From contig NC_060026.1 in the NCBI RefSeq assembly GCF_021134715.1, forward strand, positions 7,865,001-7,929,000: a DNA stretch of 64,000 bases, written 5' to 3'. This document shows, piece after piece, positions 42,122-56,300 of the stretch. The stretch is from Daphnia pulex (taxonomy: Eukaryota; Arthropoda; Branchiopoda; Diplostraca; Daphniidae). How positions within the stretch are numbered: the first letter of the stretch is position 1; the number at the start of each line of letters is the position of its first letter. Under the pieces are notes generated by a model. That model was not told where the DNA came from, ran no database searches, and saw nothing but the letters and a program-made list of their open reading frames with translations. Position numbers and translations under genes: made by a program.

Positions 42122-45100
42122 TTTAATTTAACCGATTCTATATTTTGAAATAATAATGAATAAATGAATCAAACAAAACTTTAGACATTTAATTGCTATC
42201 GAGTCTCAAACTTGGTAATCAAACAAGTCTAACCTACTGAGCGTGTATACTCTTCAGCGTTGCAACCTGGTGTGCTACCTGTTCAGAATACTGCGAATGA
42301 CTGGCTCCAAAGGCTCGTCGACCGTTTTCTTCCTAGACCTGAATGGAAACTAGCGGAGTTGTGTTTTACGGAAGACGCGCTTTGGAAACCCTTCATGCCT
42401 CCAGCATCTCACCCTACCAGTGTGGTTGAGCCGAGAGGTTCCAAATAATAACGGTAAAATCAAGGTAAAAGGTGGCTTGGCTTGTTTTTTCTTTTCGTCG
42501 TTTTGCGCAGAACTGCTGCCAGAGTGAAGCTCGAAGTAATATAACTGGAACTGCTGACGCGTTCACCAACTTTCACCAGAAACAGAAAGGCCAAGATGTT
42601 TGGTAACATTTTTTCGGCATCTTATAATTATTATCTGTAATTATGTCGAGTAGTTTTGATTCAAACAGACGCCCCATTTATTTAAAATTAAAAAAAAATA
42701 TTCAGTAAACAAACCAAATCCATATGTCTATGAAATTCCCTTCTATCTAGGGTCATCTGGGTCAGGCAACCACTGCAGGCCACCAGTACTAGTACTATCG
42801 TGCTGCCAAAATTTAGCCTCTCTATTCGCTGCTAACCTGATGATCTAAATCTTTTTAGAACGCGAGAATTTGTCCTGAAAAAAAACAAAAAAACACAGTC
42901 GTGAGTTTTAATCACTTGCCTTTCGATGCTGTCTTCTTTTTGAGGCCAAGAAACGGGAGTAAATAACATATGGTGTTGTTGTTTTTTTCGGTTAGAAAAG
43001 CAGAAAAACTCGATAAACTGGAGTAGACTTTTATCAGATTGTCTGCAAGGATTGTGAAGTTACTACATAGGCGAAATAGTTTGTGACGAAAGTACGACAA
43101 ATTTCCGACGAGAACAGTACGGACCGATTCGGCTGCTTACTAAGTTTTGAGTTTCTCAATGTTCCGAGTTTCTAACTAACCGCGGTCAGTTTTTTCAACA
43201 TACTTGTAACAAGGAAATTCTCTATTTCTTAATGTAAGCCGATCATCAGGATATATGTACTCTACGTGGTAAACCTTAGCTTTACTTAACGGACACACCG
43301 ACACAGCGTTCAACAAATGGAGGCTAAAGGTTCAAATTGTATACCGTAATTCATGCGCAAAGTAGGTCACCGTTTTTGGCTTGAAGGTGAACGTAACGTG
43401 GCAAGAACACACAGACTAAGCAAATTAAAATGACGGAATTTGCTTTTTTAATTTTGTACTAACCTCAGGAAGGTAAAGTTAATGTGCCTGTGCTATAAAC
43501 TCACAATATTTTATTTTCATTGACTAGCTGGTTGCTAAATATACAGAGTTACAGACCAGGAATATCATATTTGGAAACTTTTACTAATAATACATTGCAT
43601 GTAGTTTTATTTTAGGATCATTTTTCCCAGTTGCGAAAGTCGCGTTGTGAAATAGTTGTCTCAATACATTACCGTGAAAGTTGTTGAAATTGCTAAATGT
43701 ACGTATGCGTGAACTTCTATTTAGAAGCTGTATAGAAAGCGTCTCAAAAAGAACGAAAAAATGTCCCATGAAGCGATGTAGAGCAAACTACACAGTTCTA
43801 CTAGGCAATAACGTCCCTTGAAATATTTGACTCCGCCAAGTGACACCATAATTAAATTTTAGATTCTAAAATTATTAGATGTTCATAAATTATACTGTCA
43901 AATAGTTGTTAAACATTTAATAATGCAATCTGAAAAACTGCTGTACAGTTTTGATAAAAACCATGCATGAAACACAAATACGTAAGACAATTTGGCAATA
44001 ACAATAAAACTTTTAAAATCTTTCTATAATCAGTCGAGTATGTCATGATTGATGTTTCTTTATGACATATTTTATACTCATATGTTTATAGAGGCACTCA
44101 ACAGAAAATGCTGGGGATCATTTCACCCAGGATCGCACCCAGCAAGTTCGATTATATGAGTTGGTAGTAAAAGCTGTTAGACCAGCAAGCAAGGGGCCGG
44201 CGGACGTGGTCTTGTTCGTTCGTTGGTCACGAGATGGTTTCCAACCTGTGAGAATTAAAATGAAAGAAAAATAACTGTCAAAGAAATAAGACAAGCATTC
44301 ATTGGAACCAAGGTTTTCTTTTCTTCTAAGTTATTGTATTCGTAAAAATAGCATATACGTATGATGGAGGAGGCCTGAGGAAGCGGAAGAAAGTGGACAA
44401 TAAAAGTGCTGCTGTCAGTCGCAAGCACGTAATTCATGTTGACTTTTACTCTTTTTGACCACAAACAAAATAACGGAAATGAAAAGACTTCCTTGCGTAC
44501 TTAGGATTATTTTCATAACTCGTCAGATCGGTGATACTTTGGCTTTATTTTCATGCATGTGTAGCGACTCCATCACAGAAATCTTACTTGACAAATCTGA
44601 TTAGTTTTGACAAATATGGGTGTCGAAATAAACAGTCTTTTAGACGACAGAAATTTTATCATTTTTAATCTTCGTAAAATGCATAAAAATTATATTGCAT
44701 TCATAAACCCCGCGAAAAATATACCACGAATCATTGCATCGTAAAATTCTACGGTTTGAATATTCATTGATTGCATTGTCATTAATTTCTAACCATCACA
44801 GTGGTTTCTCAAGAACTCAAGAGAAGTAGCTCAAGGAAGAAATAAATCCTGCTATATTAAGACATCAAGTCGCCAGCCGAAGCTCATTATTAACAGTATT
44901 CAGACTGGCCTTAACCTGGGTTGGTATTTTTAGCAATTTTTCGCTAGCAGCTTAAATTATTCTGCACCCAGTAAAAAGTGCAATTAAATCAGAAATGTAT
45001 GCGAATTAAATTATCCTATTGCACGTTTAAAAAAAAATTAAATAAAACCATCTTTTTCACCATAATTTTTCAATAAAAACTAGTTAATCCGATCAACTTA

Positions 45101-47382
45101 TTGTGCTAATGCTGCAATGTAAGGGTATTTTCACAACTATACTGATCTCAAATTATTCCAAATTGGAAAAAGAAACAAATGCTATTAAATTTCTTTGTAA
45201 AATTCTTTGAAATAATTTAACATAGGCTTTACAATGACGTATTGTACGTAGCAGAGTGTTCTTGGAACAGAACGCGATAAAAAAAATCTTTATCGGCTAC
45301 AGGTAATAGCCCTACGTAATTCACTAGAAACTTGGGGGGGAATTCGACAAGTCCGATAGACCAAGGCTCAATGAAATGAAGGCGGAGCGGTTTCTATAGG
45401 AAATATCCAGCGGAAAGATTAAAAAAAAAAACCATCCGCCATCGGGGGGGCTGGTATATATATATATTTCTGTAAAGAAAATGATTGTCATTTCTTTTGT
45501 TGACTTTGCTTTTTCCCATTTGCCCTGAGACAGTAAGAAGAGAAAGGATGTCCGCTCTTCCTCTCGGCAACTTCTCAAGGTCAAGGTCGACTCCGGCCTA
45601 AAAACTTGAGAAAAATATTCTTTATTTTTTAAAAATAAAACATTGATTCGCTCAGTCGGCCGTGCAATTTATTTTTTGTTGATCGACGATGCGCAAACTC
45701 TTGTGTGTGTGTATCGCCAAATGCGCCAACCGAAAGCAGAGTACAAATTGATTGAAAATATCGTGGGAATCATCCCCGGAGCACGCGCTCAACGGTTCCA
45801 ACAAACTCTCAAACTGATTTAAATGACTGAATCAAGCAAAATTAAACCTTATATATTTAAGTAGCAATTCAAGGTGTGAGGAGACGCCTTTAGAATATTA
45901 TATTAGTATATTCATTCCCGATTTTTCGAATGTAGAATCAACGGAATTGTATAATCACGTTCCCGAATTCGGGTCGCAATGGGGAAACCCAACCGCAAGC
46001 AAATGAAAAATGTTGCAGTGACGTGTCACACAGGTTAATGAATATGTAGTTAAAAGTAGACGAACGAGCGAAAGGTAAATACATAAAAAAAAGACTTGAA
46101 ATAGCCCGGAGCTCCATTTTGATCCTAAACCACCACGGGAATAACCTTCCTCTGAAACCTTTTTGAAAACTGAGAGATACAATCAACCCCCTTAGGGATT
46201 AGTCGAATTCAAGTTAGTTTTTTTATTCATTTGTTTGAACTACCCAAGTCTATCAAATCTACCAAACAGGAGACAAATGACTAAATATAGAATTTAAAAA
46301 GCTTGGACTTGGAGGAATGACCAAAATCCATCTCGAGGTCGAATATGAGAATCGAGTGAAGGGGGGAACCCCTGCCTAACATTGGATCATATTTGATTGT
46401 ACATTTTCACATTCAAACCGGTCCCAGAACTTCGATTGGTAAATTTTCTTTGACACTTTCATCCAATTTATATTGTTGATTGCGTAAAAAGTTGTTGATG
46501 CCAAGAAAAAATAACGAAGTAAAAAATGAGAAGAAAGAAAAGTCTTGTCAAAAACCAATCGAGAGTGCAGAGTTGCCAGTTTGTGTTGTAGTGATGGCGC
46601 TGCCTAGCGGCCAACGGATGTACTTGCGAGTTTTTCACCTGTGGCAAATTGCCGAACCTCGGAAAATAAACCTGTGGGAGCTTCCTTCATTTCAGCCAGT
46701 GTACTGGGGGCTGTCATATAACTCGGTGTGGCTGTTGGTTTTGGTTTTGTTTGACTGTTTAACACTTGACTGTGTTAAACTAAATAGTTGTGTGGTGGTT
46801 TTCTTGGGATTTGTTTGTTATTATTATTTTATATAATAAGTTACTTCGCTCTGTGGTAATTCCTATTTTATTCCGGGGGGGAATTCTTCAACATTTTATT
46901 CTCTTGCTACTCGTGGGTGTTGTTCGTTTTACTTCGTGTTCCTCTCTCTCTCGTTCTACGAAAAACTCGGCACAAGTACTTCTCTCTACTCGACACATTT
47001 CGGGAAACATTTCACTAAACAACACAAAAGAAATACTCTCTGCCAAGTACCGCACGTCATCATAATCTCAACACCTTGGACTGAAGATCTTTCTGTCGAT
47101 TGTCTCCTTCTCTCCCGATCCTCGGAACCGGTTTAAAATCGTCGTTTTAGAGTCGTATCTTATTATTAGATTTTGTGTGTCGTGTGCTGGAACTGAGGCA
47201 ACACATCGCCAACTCTCTCTCGAATAGTGACTCAAAATTTAAAAATTCGCACCATCAACGTCGTAACGGAACTTTATTATAATATTTAATCGACCACCCC
47301 TTTCCCCCCGTTAAAACCCCCCCTCAAAAAACAACAAACAAATTAGCCAACTACTACTCTGCAAGATAATAATCTCTACGCC
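42122..47382. other. Intergenic region and probable fusilli promoter/5' UTR
   Basis: Five kilobases without a supportable gene. 44100-44200 contains tRNA-like fragments that do not assemble. 45466-45478 is a short TA run. 46840-47380 is CT-rich (CCTCTCTCTCTCGTTC) and leads to the fusilli start, so it probably holds its 5' UTR. The last few hundred bases include CCCC runs. No start-distal exon of fusilli was recognised. Confidence 0.4.
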
Positions 47383-50300
47383 ATGGCGACGACGTATTTG
47401 AGCGTGGTTCATTTGGCCACAGCCGGTCTGAATGGTCCTCTACTCGGTTCTGACGAAGAAGAAATCGTTTTCATCTGTCTGGTCGTTGTCAACATGCAGA
47501 CCAACCAGGTAAACAATTCAACAAGCATTCATATTTTTTTCCTATTTTTAAATGTAAAGCGTTTAGATTTTGTTTATTACCAGAAGTTGCATTTGATAAG
47601 AAAAAAACTTGGGGGTTTAGTCTAAAGCCCCGCACTTGCCTTATCGCGTTCACCTCTCACTTTGAATAGCGAACAATCTAGGTGGAATGCCTTTCTTCTT
47701 ACCTGTTGCTGCTGAAGCACTTGAATCCAAGATGGCGCCTCAGTGTCGTGACCACCTGTTTTTTTCTTCTTCTCTCTCCCCCTTGCAGCTCTTCTTTTGT
47801 TTTGTTTTTTCCGTGCGGTCGAAACGAATGTTGAATCAACCGTTTGGTCTCGTACACCCAACGAAAAGAAGTTTTGGGAAAATGGTGGTCTCTTTCAATA
47901 TTGACTTACTTCAAGTTGCACACACACACACATAAGAAAATCAGAAAAGAAGGTTCCTTGTTGACGTAGGGTCCACCACCAGCGATGTGTATTTAGGAAC
48001 CAACTTTATTTTCGGGTAGACAACCCCTCCCTTTTCTACTAGTCTCCAGTGATAATGCACACACCGTATTTGTACGTATACACATATTGTGTGTGTGTGT
48101 GTGTGTGTGTGCGTAACGTGTGTCTTATCATTTGAACGCGACAATCAGGGACTTGCTCGTGAAATCATGAGTCAACACTCGGCCGCTTATATTTGCCATG
48201 TCGGGATTATCTTTTTAAAAACAGAATCGACTTTTCGTTCAGATTAATGGCACAAGATGTGCTGGGCGGGCTTTGTAACCTGTTTAAAACAACTTTTTTT
48301 CCCTTCTTTCAAATGCAGTTGAAAAGATTTTAAGAGCAGATGATGGGAAACCCGGTGATTTGAACGCATATGGCAGGCTTTCCATTGGTTCATTTTCAAA
48401 CGGGGGGGGGGGGGGGGAATCTTAATTCCTCGTATTGTAGCCAAGTGAGCTGTCTTTATCATGTTGCTAGCCAGGCTTAAATTTGATTCGTCACCTTTTA
48501 TGGGGCTGTATTCAACCGAAGCTTTGCCAAGCAACAGCAGGTTTTTCATTTTATTCCCGTCTCTTACACAAACAAGGATTCCCTTATTTCATTTAAACAG
48601 GTTAAGTAGATAAGAATAAGAACAAACCAATAGCCATCATATTCGATTGACAAAAAAAGAACAAAAACAAAAAATCTGCTTTTGAGTTTTGCACGTTATT
48701 TTGACCGCTACCTGTTGTATAAGACTGTAAAAGGGGAGTTTTTCTCACTCTGAGGAAGAAAAAAAGGGTTGACTGACCTGCGTTTCAATTGTTTGCTGGT
48801 GCGACGAGTTTTCTTTTATTCTCGTGGGCTCTAATTCTCTCTCTCTCTTAGAAAGTTTTGTTTTATTCCTTCGGTGTTTTTAAGCGCTATATAGATCTTC
48901 ACGCTAAAGTAGCGTGACTGGTTTATCGAGACAATTTTCCCCCCTCCGCTCATTTTTCTTTTATTTATTTATTGTTTTGGGGGCAGTTTTAGGGTATGAA
49001 TAAAGAGAGAGAAAGAGACACACACACACCAAAAGGGAAGGTTTGCTCACGCTCTGGCCCGTGGGTTTGCGAGATGGTGTCGTCTATTATTCACGAAAGA
49101 TGGAATCCTTCGATTAGGTCGTCATTTTCCATCGTAACGGGACATTGGTGCGCTCGTCGAGCGTGAAGAGGTCACTCAGATGCAACACGATTTTGACCTC
49201 TATGGTCTACTGGCGATCCTTTTGTGCATTGAGCTCGTACATCTTTTTCCAGTGACGTCACATGTGATGGAGAAAAATAAAAATGTATTTTCTAGGAAAA
49301 AAAGAAAGAAAAGAACAAGGAAACATTCGGCGGCTATGGCATAGGCACTACATAACGGCGTCTTCAAGGCCACTGGAAGGAAACCGGGGCTACCTTTAAT
49401 TACGCTGCGGCCTGGGAAAAACATTTGTACATAAAAATATATAATCATATAATAATATCGCCGTGCCAAGAAGAATGCGACCTTCAGTCTTTTGGTTCTG
49501 CTGCTATAGTTTGCGCACTAGTTGGGTGGCATTTTCGTGCTGGTACCGTTGCCAGAGAGAAAAACAAAAAATGTACCCACTCGGCACAACCGCCGAGTTT
49601 TCTTTCTCAAAATTCATTTTATTGGTTTCGTAATCAAGTTGCCGAGTTACAGATTCACTGACCAGGTCTTTTTTCTTGTTTGTTATTTTATTTTTCCACA
49701 GGTGGTGACCGTGCAAGACTACTGGGTTAAACCACGTTCGGCTGATATCAACGAGAATGTCCTTTCGGAGCAAGCCAGAGAAGAAATGGGTCTCTCCGAG
49801 GAACTCATCCGTACCAAAGGCAACTCGCTGGAACAAGTCCTTTCTCAGGTAAAAGCTGCAGCCAGCAGCCAACACAAAAACAGGCAGGAATTTTACCCTC
49901 CTGGAATCAAAAGAAAAAGAAAGAAAAAACCTGTTGGGTGACTTTGACGCATGCGCTGTCCAAGAACTCTCTCTGCTGGGTTTGACGGTGTTCAGAAGGA
50001 AGAAGAAGAAATAACACACAAAGTTACAAGAAATTTAAATAGAGAGAAAAGTCGGCGTCGTTCCAGAACGCCAAGATTTTTCAGTCGAGAAAAACAGGAA
50101 AGACAACCGTATCGTATTCATAATGAATGCATCTCTTTTCTTTCTTTCGGGGATCTCGTCGTCCTCCTGTCGGCAGCTAAATTACTTTTACTAACTGGTG
50201 TGCACGTAAAGCGATACCAACGGGAAGAGTTGGCTGTTGCACGCTGGGAAAAAAAAAGAATGAATTAGACATTAGACAATCAAGAGCAAAATGTCACTGC

Positions 50301-53300
50301 CAAGGCGGGGCTTTGAAACCTACAAAATGTTACACAAGCAGTTTTTTTTTTCTTTCGTATATGTGAGCGCTTCAAACTTGATGAACTGCTCGAGCGAGCC
50401 TCTCCTATTTCTGACTTCTTTTTGTATAAAATTCTCTTTTTTAGTTTCTTAGTTTTGTTTCAGTAACCCCGAGGCAACCGTCATGTTTTTCTCCATCCTA
50501 TCTTTCTCCATCTCACTTGGCGTGTTTTGAATCTTCACGAGATTGAAAGAGAGGGAGGGTTATACTAGAAAAGAGAGAGAAAAAAAAATTAATGAAAAAG
50601 CTTCAAGGTGATTCTTTCTTTTCTTGTTTGGTAGCCGCACATCATCTCACGTTCTATAATGGCCGTACAACCCCAAAAGAAAATTTTTTTTTCACCGATT
50701 CACGCCGCCGAACATTATGAATCGTGCTTGACCTTTTCTTAATAATGCATGCAAAAATAGATAAAGATGATGATGATGGGCTACAAGAAAGTGGAGGCAG
50801 CAGAAAGTCATTTGGAATTGCGTTTCAATGTTAGATTGGTTAGCCACGGGAGATTTTCAGTTTTTCTTCAAGCAATTTTACAAAGCCACGGACACGCCAG
50901 ATGGTTTTAACAAATTGTACATGAGGAAAGAAGAAGAAGATTATACAATGGCGAAAAAAGAAAAGAACAATTGCACGAGGGTTTTTTCGTATGAAAACGG
51001 TCGCTGCCACCAGGATTGTTATATATATTTTATTCGGTCAGGGTTTTGGGTTTTTTTTTTTTAACTATTGCAGCTAATGGAAAAAAAGATGGCGACGACG
51101 TCAAAGGGGGTGGAAAAGTGGACTCGTTTTCCCCCCATGAACGTCACGAATTGTTTAGAGACAAAAAGGTATCCGGTGAGCTGGTGGGGGGAGAGAGAGA
51201 GCAGTTGGCCCAGGTGAATATGGGAAATGGTATGTGAACAGGTGTTTTGTCGGTCGTCTCTCTCTCTGTGTGTGTATATCTGTTGGCACAGATGCATGTT
51301 CGAATAGCTGATAATGTTTTCGCAGCTGAAATTTGTCGATGATCATTCCGTAGTGGCTGGAAAATAATAAGAGGAAGAAATGACATCACGTCGATTCCGT
51401 ATGAATGGTCTCCCCATCCGGGCTAAAGGCAACAGCAGCAGCAACAACAACAACTTGAATGGATGACACGCCGTTGGCACAAGGAAATCTATTGTAACCA
51501 CATCCTGGCGCGGTTGTTTAATACTCTAGCCACGTAGATACCTCGCGTCTATATATCCCTACTTTTATTTTCCGTTTTTTTATTTTTAAACTTAAAAAGA
51601 GACGAACAAATATGAGGGCAACATTTATGCCCCTCGTGAATTCACAATGTTCACTTGTCTCCCTCCGAAAATAACCAAAGAAAGAAAGAAATAAAACGAC
51701 GAAAATAGAAAAATCATCAAATGTTCCATTCGGTGGCGCGCTCAGATGACTGATGGTTCATTTCGAAACTGTTTTCCCATTTTGTTCTTTATTGCTTTTT
51801 TTTTCTTCGGTAAAAATGCAATGAAATTGCCTGTCGGGATGCACGTGTTAGTCAAATAAGAGACTGACCGACTTTCTCGAATCAGTTTTGACGTGCAACG
51901 TGCGTGTTTTAAATGTGTTTTATTTTTTTTACGTCTACTATTTTTTGAGAAGGGGGGTTTGTTACAAATTTTGGATATTATTCGAATGATGGTGCATGTG
52001 CCATCATGTGATAATGAGATGTTATCTAAGAAAGCCCCTAGGACAAGAGGGGGTTCCAATATCGAATTCAGCCCCGGAGTAGAATCCGTCGACCGTGATG
52101 GATAGACTGCCTGGAAAATGTTTTCGAAAGAGATAGAAGAGAAAAAGGTCGATGAGATGAGACACAACTGGAAGATTTCAATGGAAAGATTGAAAAATTG
52201 GTACCAGTCGAGAAGGACACAATAATAAAAAATATTTTTCTCAAAAAAGAAAAATAGAAAAATAGAGGGGGGGGGATAAAAGAAATAGGGCTAGGGGCCA
52301 TCGACCGAACCCACCACCACCAGGCACAAAATGCTAGTGAAAGTTTGTTATGTATATAAATGCGGGACCAGCTCAAGGTTTGAGAGATGACTCGAAGCGT
52401 GCACGTGGCGTTGTCTTGGAAACGAGGCAGCCTGTCATTTCGCGCACCATTTCCCAAATGTACACGGCATCAACGTTCAATCGTTTGGCGGGAGGTCGTT
52501 GAACCAACTCTTGATGCCACCCCAAAACTATTTTTCTTTCTATTTTGTCTCTGTTTTCTCATGACTTTCATTTATATTTCGACGTGTTTCAACAGGTGGA
52601 CAGTTTTCTGCAGAAATTGTCGACCGAAGTGGAGCATAAGCCGCCCACTGGCCAGCCAACGAATATCGTGATCGTGACCGACGGCCAACTCCCTTTACGC
52701 CAGTGCCTGTTGCCCGAGACGTGCTCCAAAGGCATCAACGATCCTCCGGCCGTTTTCGGCATCTTTTACGACTTGCGCAAAGAGTTCCGAAAAGGATTCC
52801 CGAACGCGCCCGAAATCAACTCGATTCAAGACATGATCAACTGTAAGTCCCATTTTGACTTTTTTTACTATTTCAATCAGTCGATTCAACACAAAATGTC
52901 GACGGTGGGTGTTCCTTATGGGAAAAACAAAATGTGAGAAAAATAATAATCTGCACCACCTCCCCAAGTTCAAGGTCAAATCTTATATAGACGAAATTTT
53001 TTTTTTGCTTTTTCGGGAGCGTCACGCAACACACACTCCGATGTGGGGGGGGGGGGCAGGTCTTTTTTTGGGAAAGTCACCGGATGAAGGTGGGGATGTA
53101 AGGGGGGGGGGGGAGGTGGGGTGATGAAGGGCTCGCGCTGCGGTTACTGGAGAGAGGGTGTGGCCCCGTTGGCTGGAGGCGATTTTGCCAGGTAACCTCG
53201 ACGCACGAAGTTCCCGTTTTTCTTCACGACGTCATATCGAAAGAGAGATAAATTGATGAATAAGACGATATTAACTTTCTAATGGGAATCGTGTCGCCTT

Positions 53301-56300
53301 ATGAAACCACATCCTCGTTGTGTGTTGGAGGAAAAATGATAATAATATTAACACCAACAACTTTTTAAAACAATGTCTTTCCTTCCCCCTTCACGTTGGA
53401 CCCCGAAACAGTTAACATTTATTTCATTTGGAAGAATAACAAGTCAAAGAAAAAAACAACCCAAAACGTGTTGTTGTCCAATTTTTGGTTGCAACGAGGG
53501 AGGCTAACTGTTGGAGCTGGTAGATCCGGGCAACGCCTAGACTATCCTTGTTTAACAATCCGGTTCGTCGTAGTAGTTGTTGTTTGATTTAGTTTACTGT
53601 TTTTTCGCTGGTAAAAATAAGAACGAAGCAAAAAAAAACTGATTTTCGTTGGCCTTGGTTTCCTGATGATGAACTGGAGTGGACGAACGAACGAAATTTT
53701 TATGGCGCTGCAATTGCCAAATTGTCGACGACAGAAAAGAGAAAAACAGTGGCGCGTGACGGGATATTTAGGGCCTCCTTCGGGTGGGTTGTCTCGTGAA
53801 AATCCGGTGACGGAAGAAGAAGAAAAGATGATGCTCTTTAAATAGCTGCCAGCGCTTCCAGGCAATTAAAAGGATAAAAAAGACTCTGAATTGTCAGCTA
53901 GGCATTCCCTCCTCCATAGTTGGCAGGAGCTCCAACGGTTTCTTTCCCCTTCTCGGTAAAAGAGAAATGGGAGAGAGAAACGAATAAAAAGAAAGGTAAA
54001 AGAGAGAGAGACAAACTCTCCCAAGGACTCCCTTCTCTTTTACCAGTTTCCATCAGGTACCAGCCAGCCCACCTATTCACCTGTTTTGAAGGAAAGAAAA
54101 TGGTCTTTTTTTGATACCTCCAACACACTGGTATAGCGGGTTGTTGAGTACTTTTTCGGTTCCATTTTGTTTTTCCTTTGAGTCATCTATCTCGACAGCT
54201 AAATCGGCTAGCCAACAATTCTACAAACGAATCAAACCAAAATGCCGAGATTTTATTTAAAAAAAAAGAGCTGTTATAATATAATTTAAGATTGCTAATA
54301 GTGATGAAATTACCTGTACGACCTTGTTAAATAGAAGAAAAAAACAAAGGTAAAAACAGTGTAGTGGATAAATTGTCTTCTAGAAGACTCTGTGTGTGTG
54401 TACACGCTCAAACATGGCCGCATATCCACCCTAAAGGGATTTTTTTTTAGATATTTATTTTTCCAGTTTTTCTTTTTTTCGCTGGGTTTTTCCCTGCGCT
54501 GCCGGCAAAGTTCCCATTCCAGAGGCTTTCTCACCTTCCTTTTGGCTGGGAGACATGCTTCGTTGCATTTTCTACCCAACAAAAATGTCTGTGTGTGCGA
54601 GTGTCTTCGTGATATTCATCATACAGAGAGAGAAAAACTCGTTTTTTCTTCTTCTTCTATATATTTACCTCCCGGCTTTTCCCGTAGGATTCATCATACA
54701 ATTACCGTTTCCTTCTTGGAAAGCATCTGCGCTGTGTCGACCGAGAGAGAGACAAGTCTTTGACGATCGAATTCAGTTGGACGTTTTTTTACAATTTTCC
54801 CATTGAATGTGACTAGGCAAATTTGGATCAAAAGCGGCGAGTTCAACGTATTCTGTATTGTGTCAGGCCCATTTAACCGATGAAGAAAGAAAATTTAGTA
54901 CTTTTTATTTTAGAAAAGAAAAATGTTCTTTTAATTGTTTATGGAAAAAAAGAAGAAAAATGGGTGAGAAGCGTCTAGATGGAGCCAGTCGCGGTTGAAC
55001 GCTTTGCGCTCTGAAAGAGAATCGATCATAATGGCTTTTTTGGAGAAATGAGGGTAGGTGGTGTAGTGCACGATGTGCGGTTTTTCAGTCCCGAAGGTCG
55101 GCGTCTACACCACCGGCGCGGAGATAAAAATGCTGGAATCAGACTCTAACCTATTTTCGCCGAATTATTTCATTTCTTTCAATTCTCTCTCTCTCTCTTT
55201 CTCTCGCGATGTAATCAGCCACATTCTTACCTGTAAGGAAAGAAAAGAGAAATACTCGGGCTGCCAATAACCTGGTTTTCAACACGACAGTCAATACAAC
55301 CGTAGTGGAACGTGAATTGAAACAACCACCCGCTGGTTTTTTAATCTTTGAAAACAATTTTGATTTCGAGTTTCTGATGATGTGATGATAAAGTTGGTTA
55401 GTTTGTTGAAAAACCACCAGTGTGTGCATTAAAACTGTAAGTCAAAATAGTTTTCCTTACAAAAAATAAAGGGGGAAATAATTGACTAGAAAAATCGATT
55501 GGTCCCGTATTATCACCTTCGGTTAACGGGTACGGTCATGTTTCTTTGTGAGGGGAGGATAGAAATGATTGTTAAGAGGGTGGCAATTCCATGCCGGTTA
55601 GCCAGAACGGAACCCTGATCCCGCGCCATCAGTCCCGCATGGAATTTCAATTTTCTCTTTTTTATTATTATTATTATTCTTTCCCTTATTCGGTTATGTG
55701 TGTGTTTTTTTTTTTTTGTTTGACCACGGAAACGTTGCCGATATTTTTTCTTGGCTATCATTTTTCTTTTTTTTGAAAAAAAATGACATCCCACATTTAT
55801 TCCCCAAAAAAGGCAAAGTGATCGATACACAAAATAAGCTCCGCCATTGGTTTTTTGGTGGGGGGGGGGGGGGAATTTATATTTTTTTGAAGATAATGTT
55901 GACGGGCGGGGCTTTTTTTCCACTCTCCATTTTAATGAGTCGGCCATGTTTCTCTAATTGCGCAAGAATGTGTCCATTTGTTATTCAATCCGTGTCGCTG
56001 TCTTATTATTCTTTCGGATTAGTTTTCCTCCAAGTGGTTTTCTCCTTCTAACGTAACACCAGCTTTTCCAAGGTCACAAACATTTTATACCTTTGCTAAT
56101 AGATGGCGTTGGGTATCGACAAAAAAAAATAAAAACTGCACCCATTTAGAATGAATAATAATAATAAAAAAAAGATTCATTACTCACGCCGAGAGTAGTT
56201 TGTTGGACAAACGAAAACAGAAACGTCCTTAAAAAAGATTGAAATCCGTCGATAACTTTTTTTTTTTTTTCGTGTAGAGGGGAAACGTGAATCGATGATC

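Noticed and set aside
42260..42448. Plus-strand 62-codon frame (MQPGVLPVQNTANDWLQRLV)
   Set aside because: Could be a small exon but has no supporting partner exon or known family.
44100..44200. Possible tRNA-derived SINE (GGATCGCACCC and TTCGATTATATGAG boxes)
   Set aside because: A-box and B-box orientation and spacing do not agree on either strand and no acceptor stem forms.
48089..48112. (TG)n tract as a CRISPR or regulatory repeat
   Set aside because: Simple microsatellite; no spacers or array structure.
49504..50019. 171-codon minus-strand frame across fusilli exon 2
   Set aside because: Antisense shadow of a real coding exon and flanking purine tract.
55513..55947. 144-codon minus-strand frame in fusilli intron 3
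   Set aside because: Lys-rich translation of T-rich intron DNA; no domain or start context.
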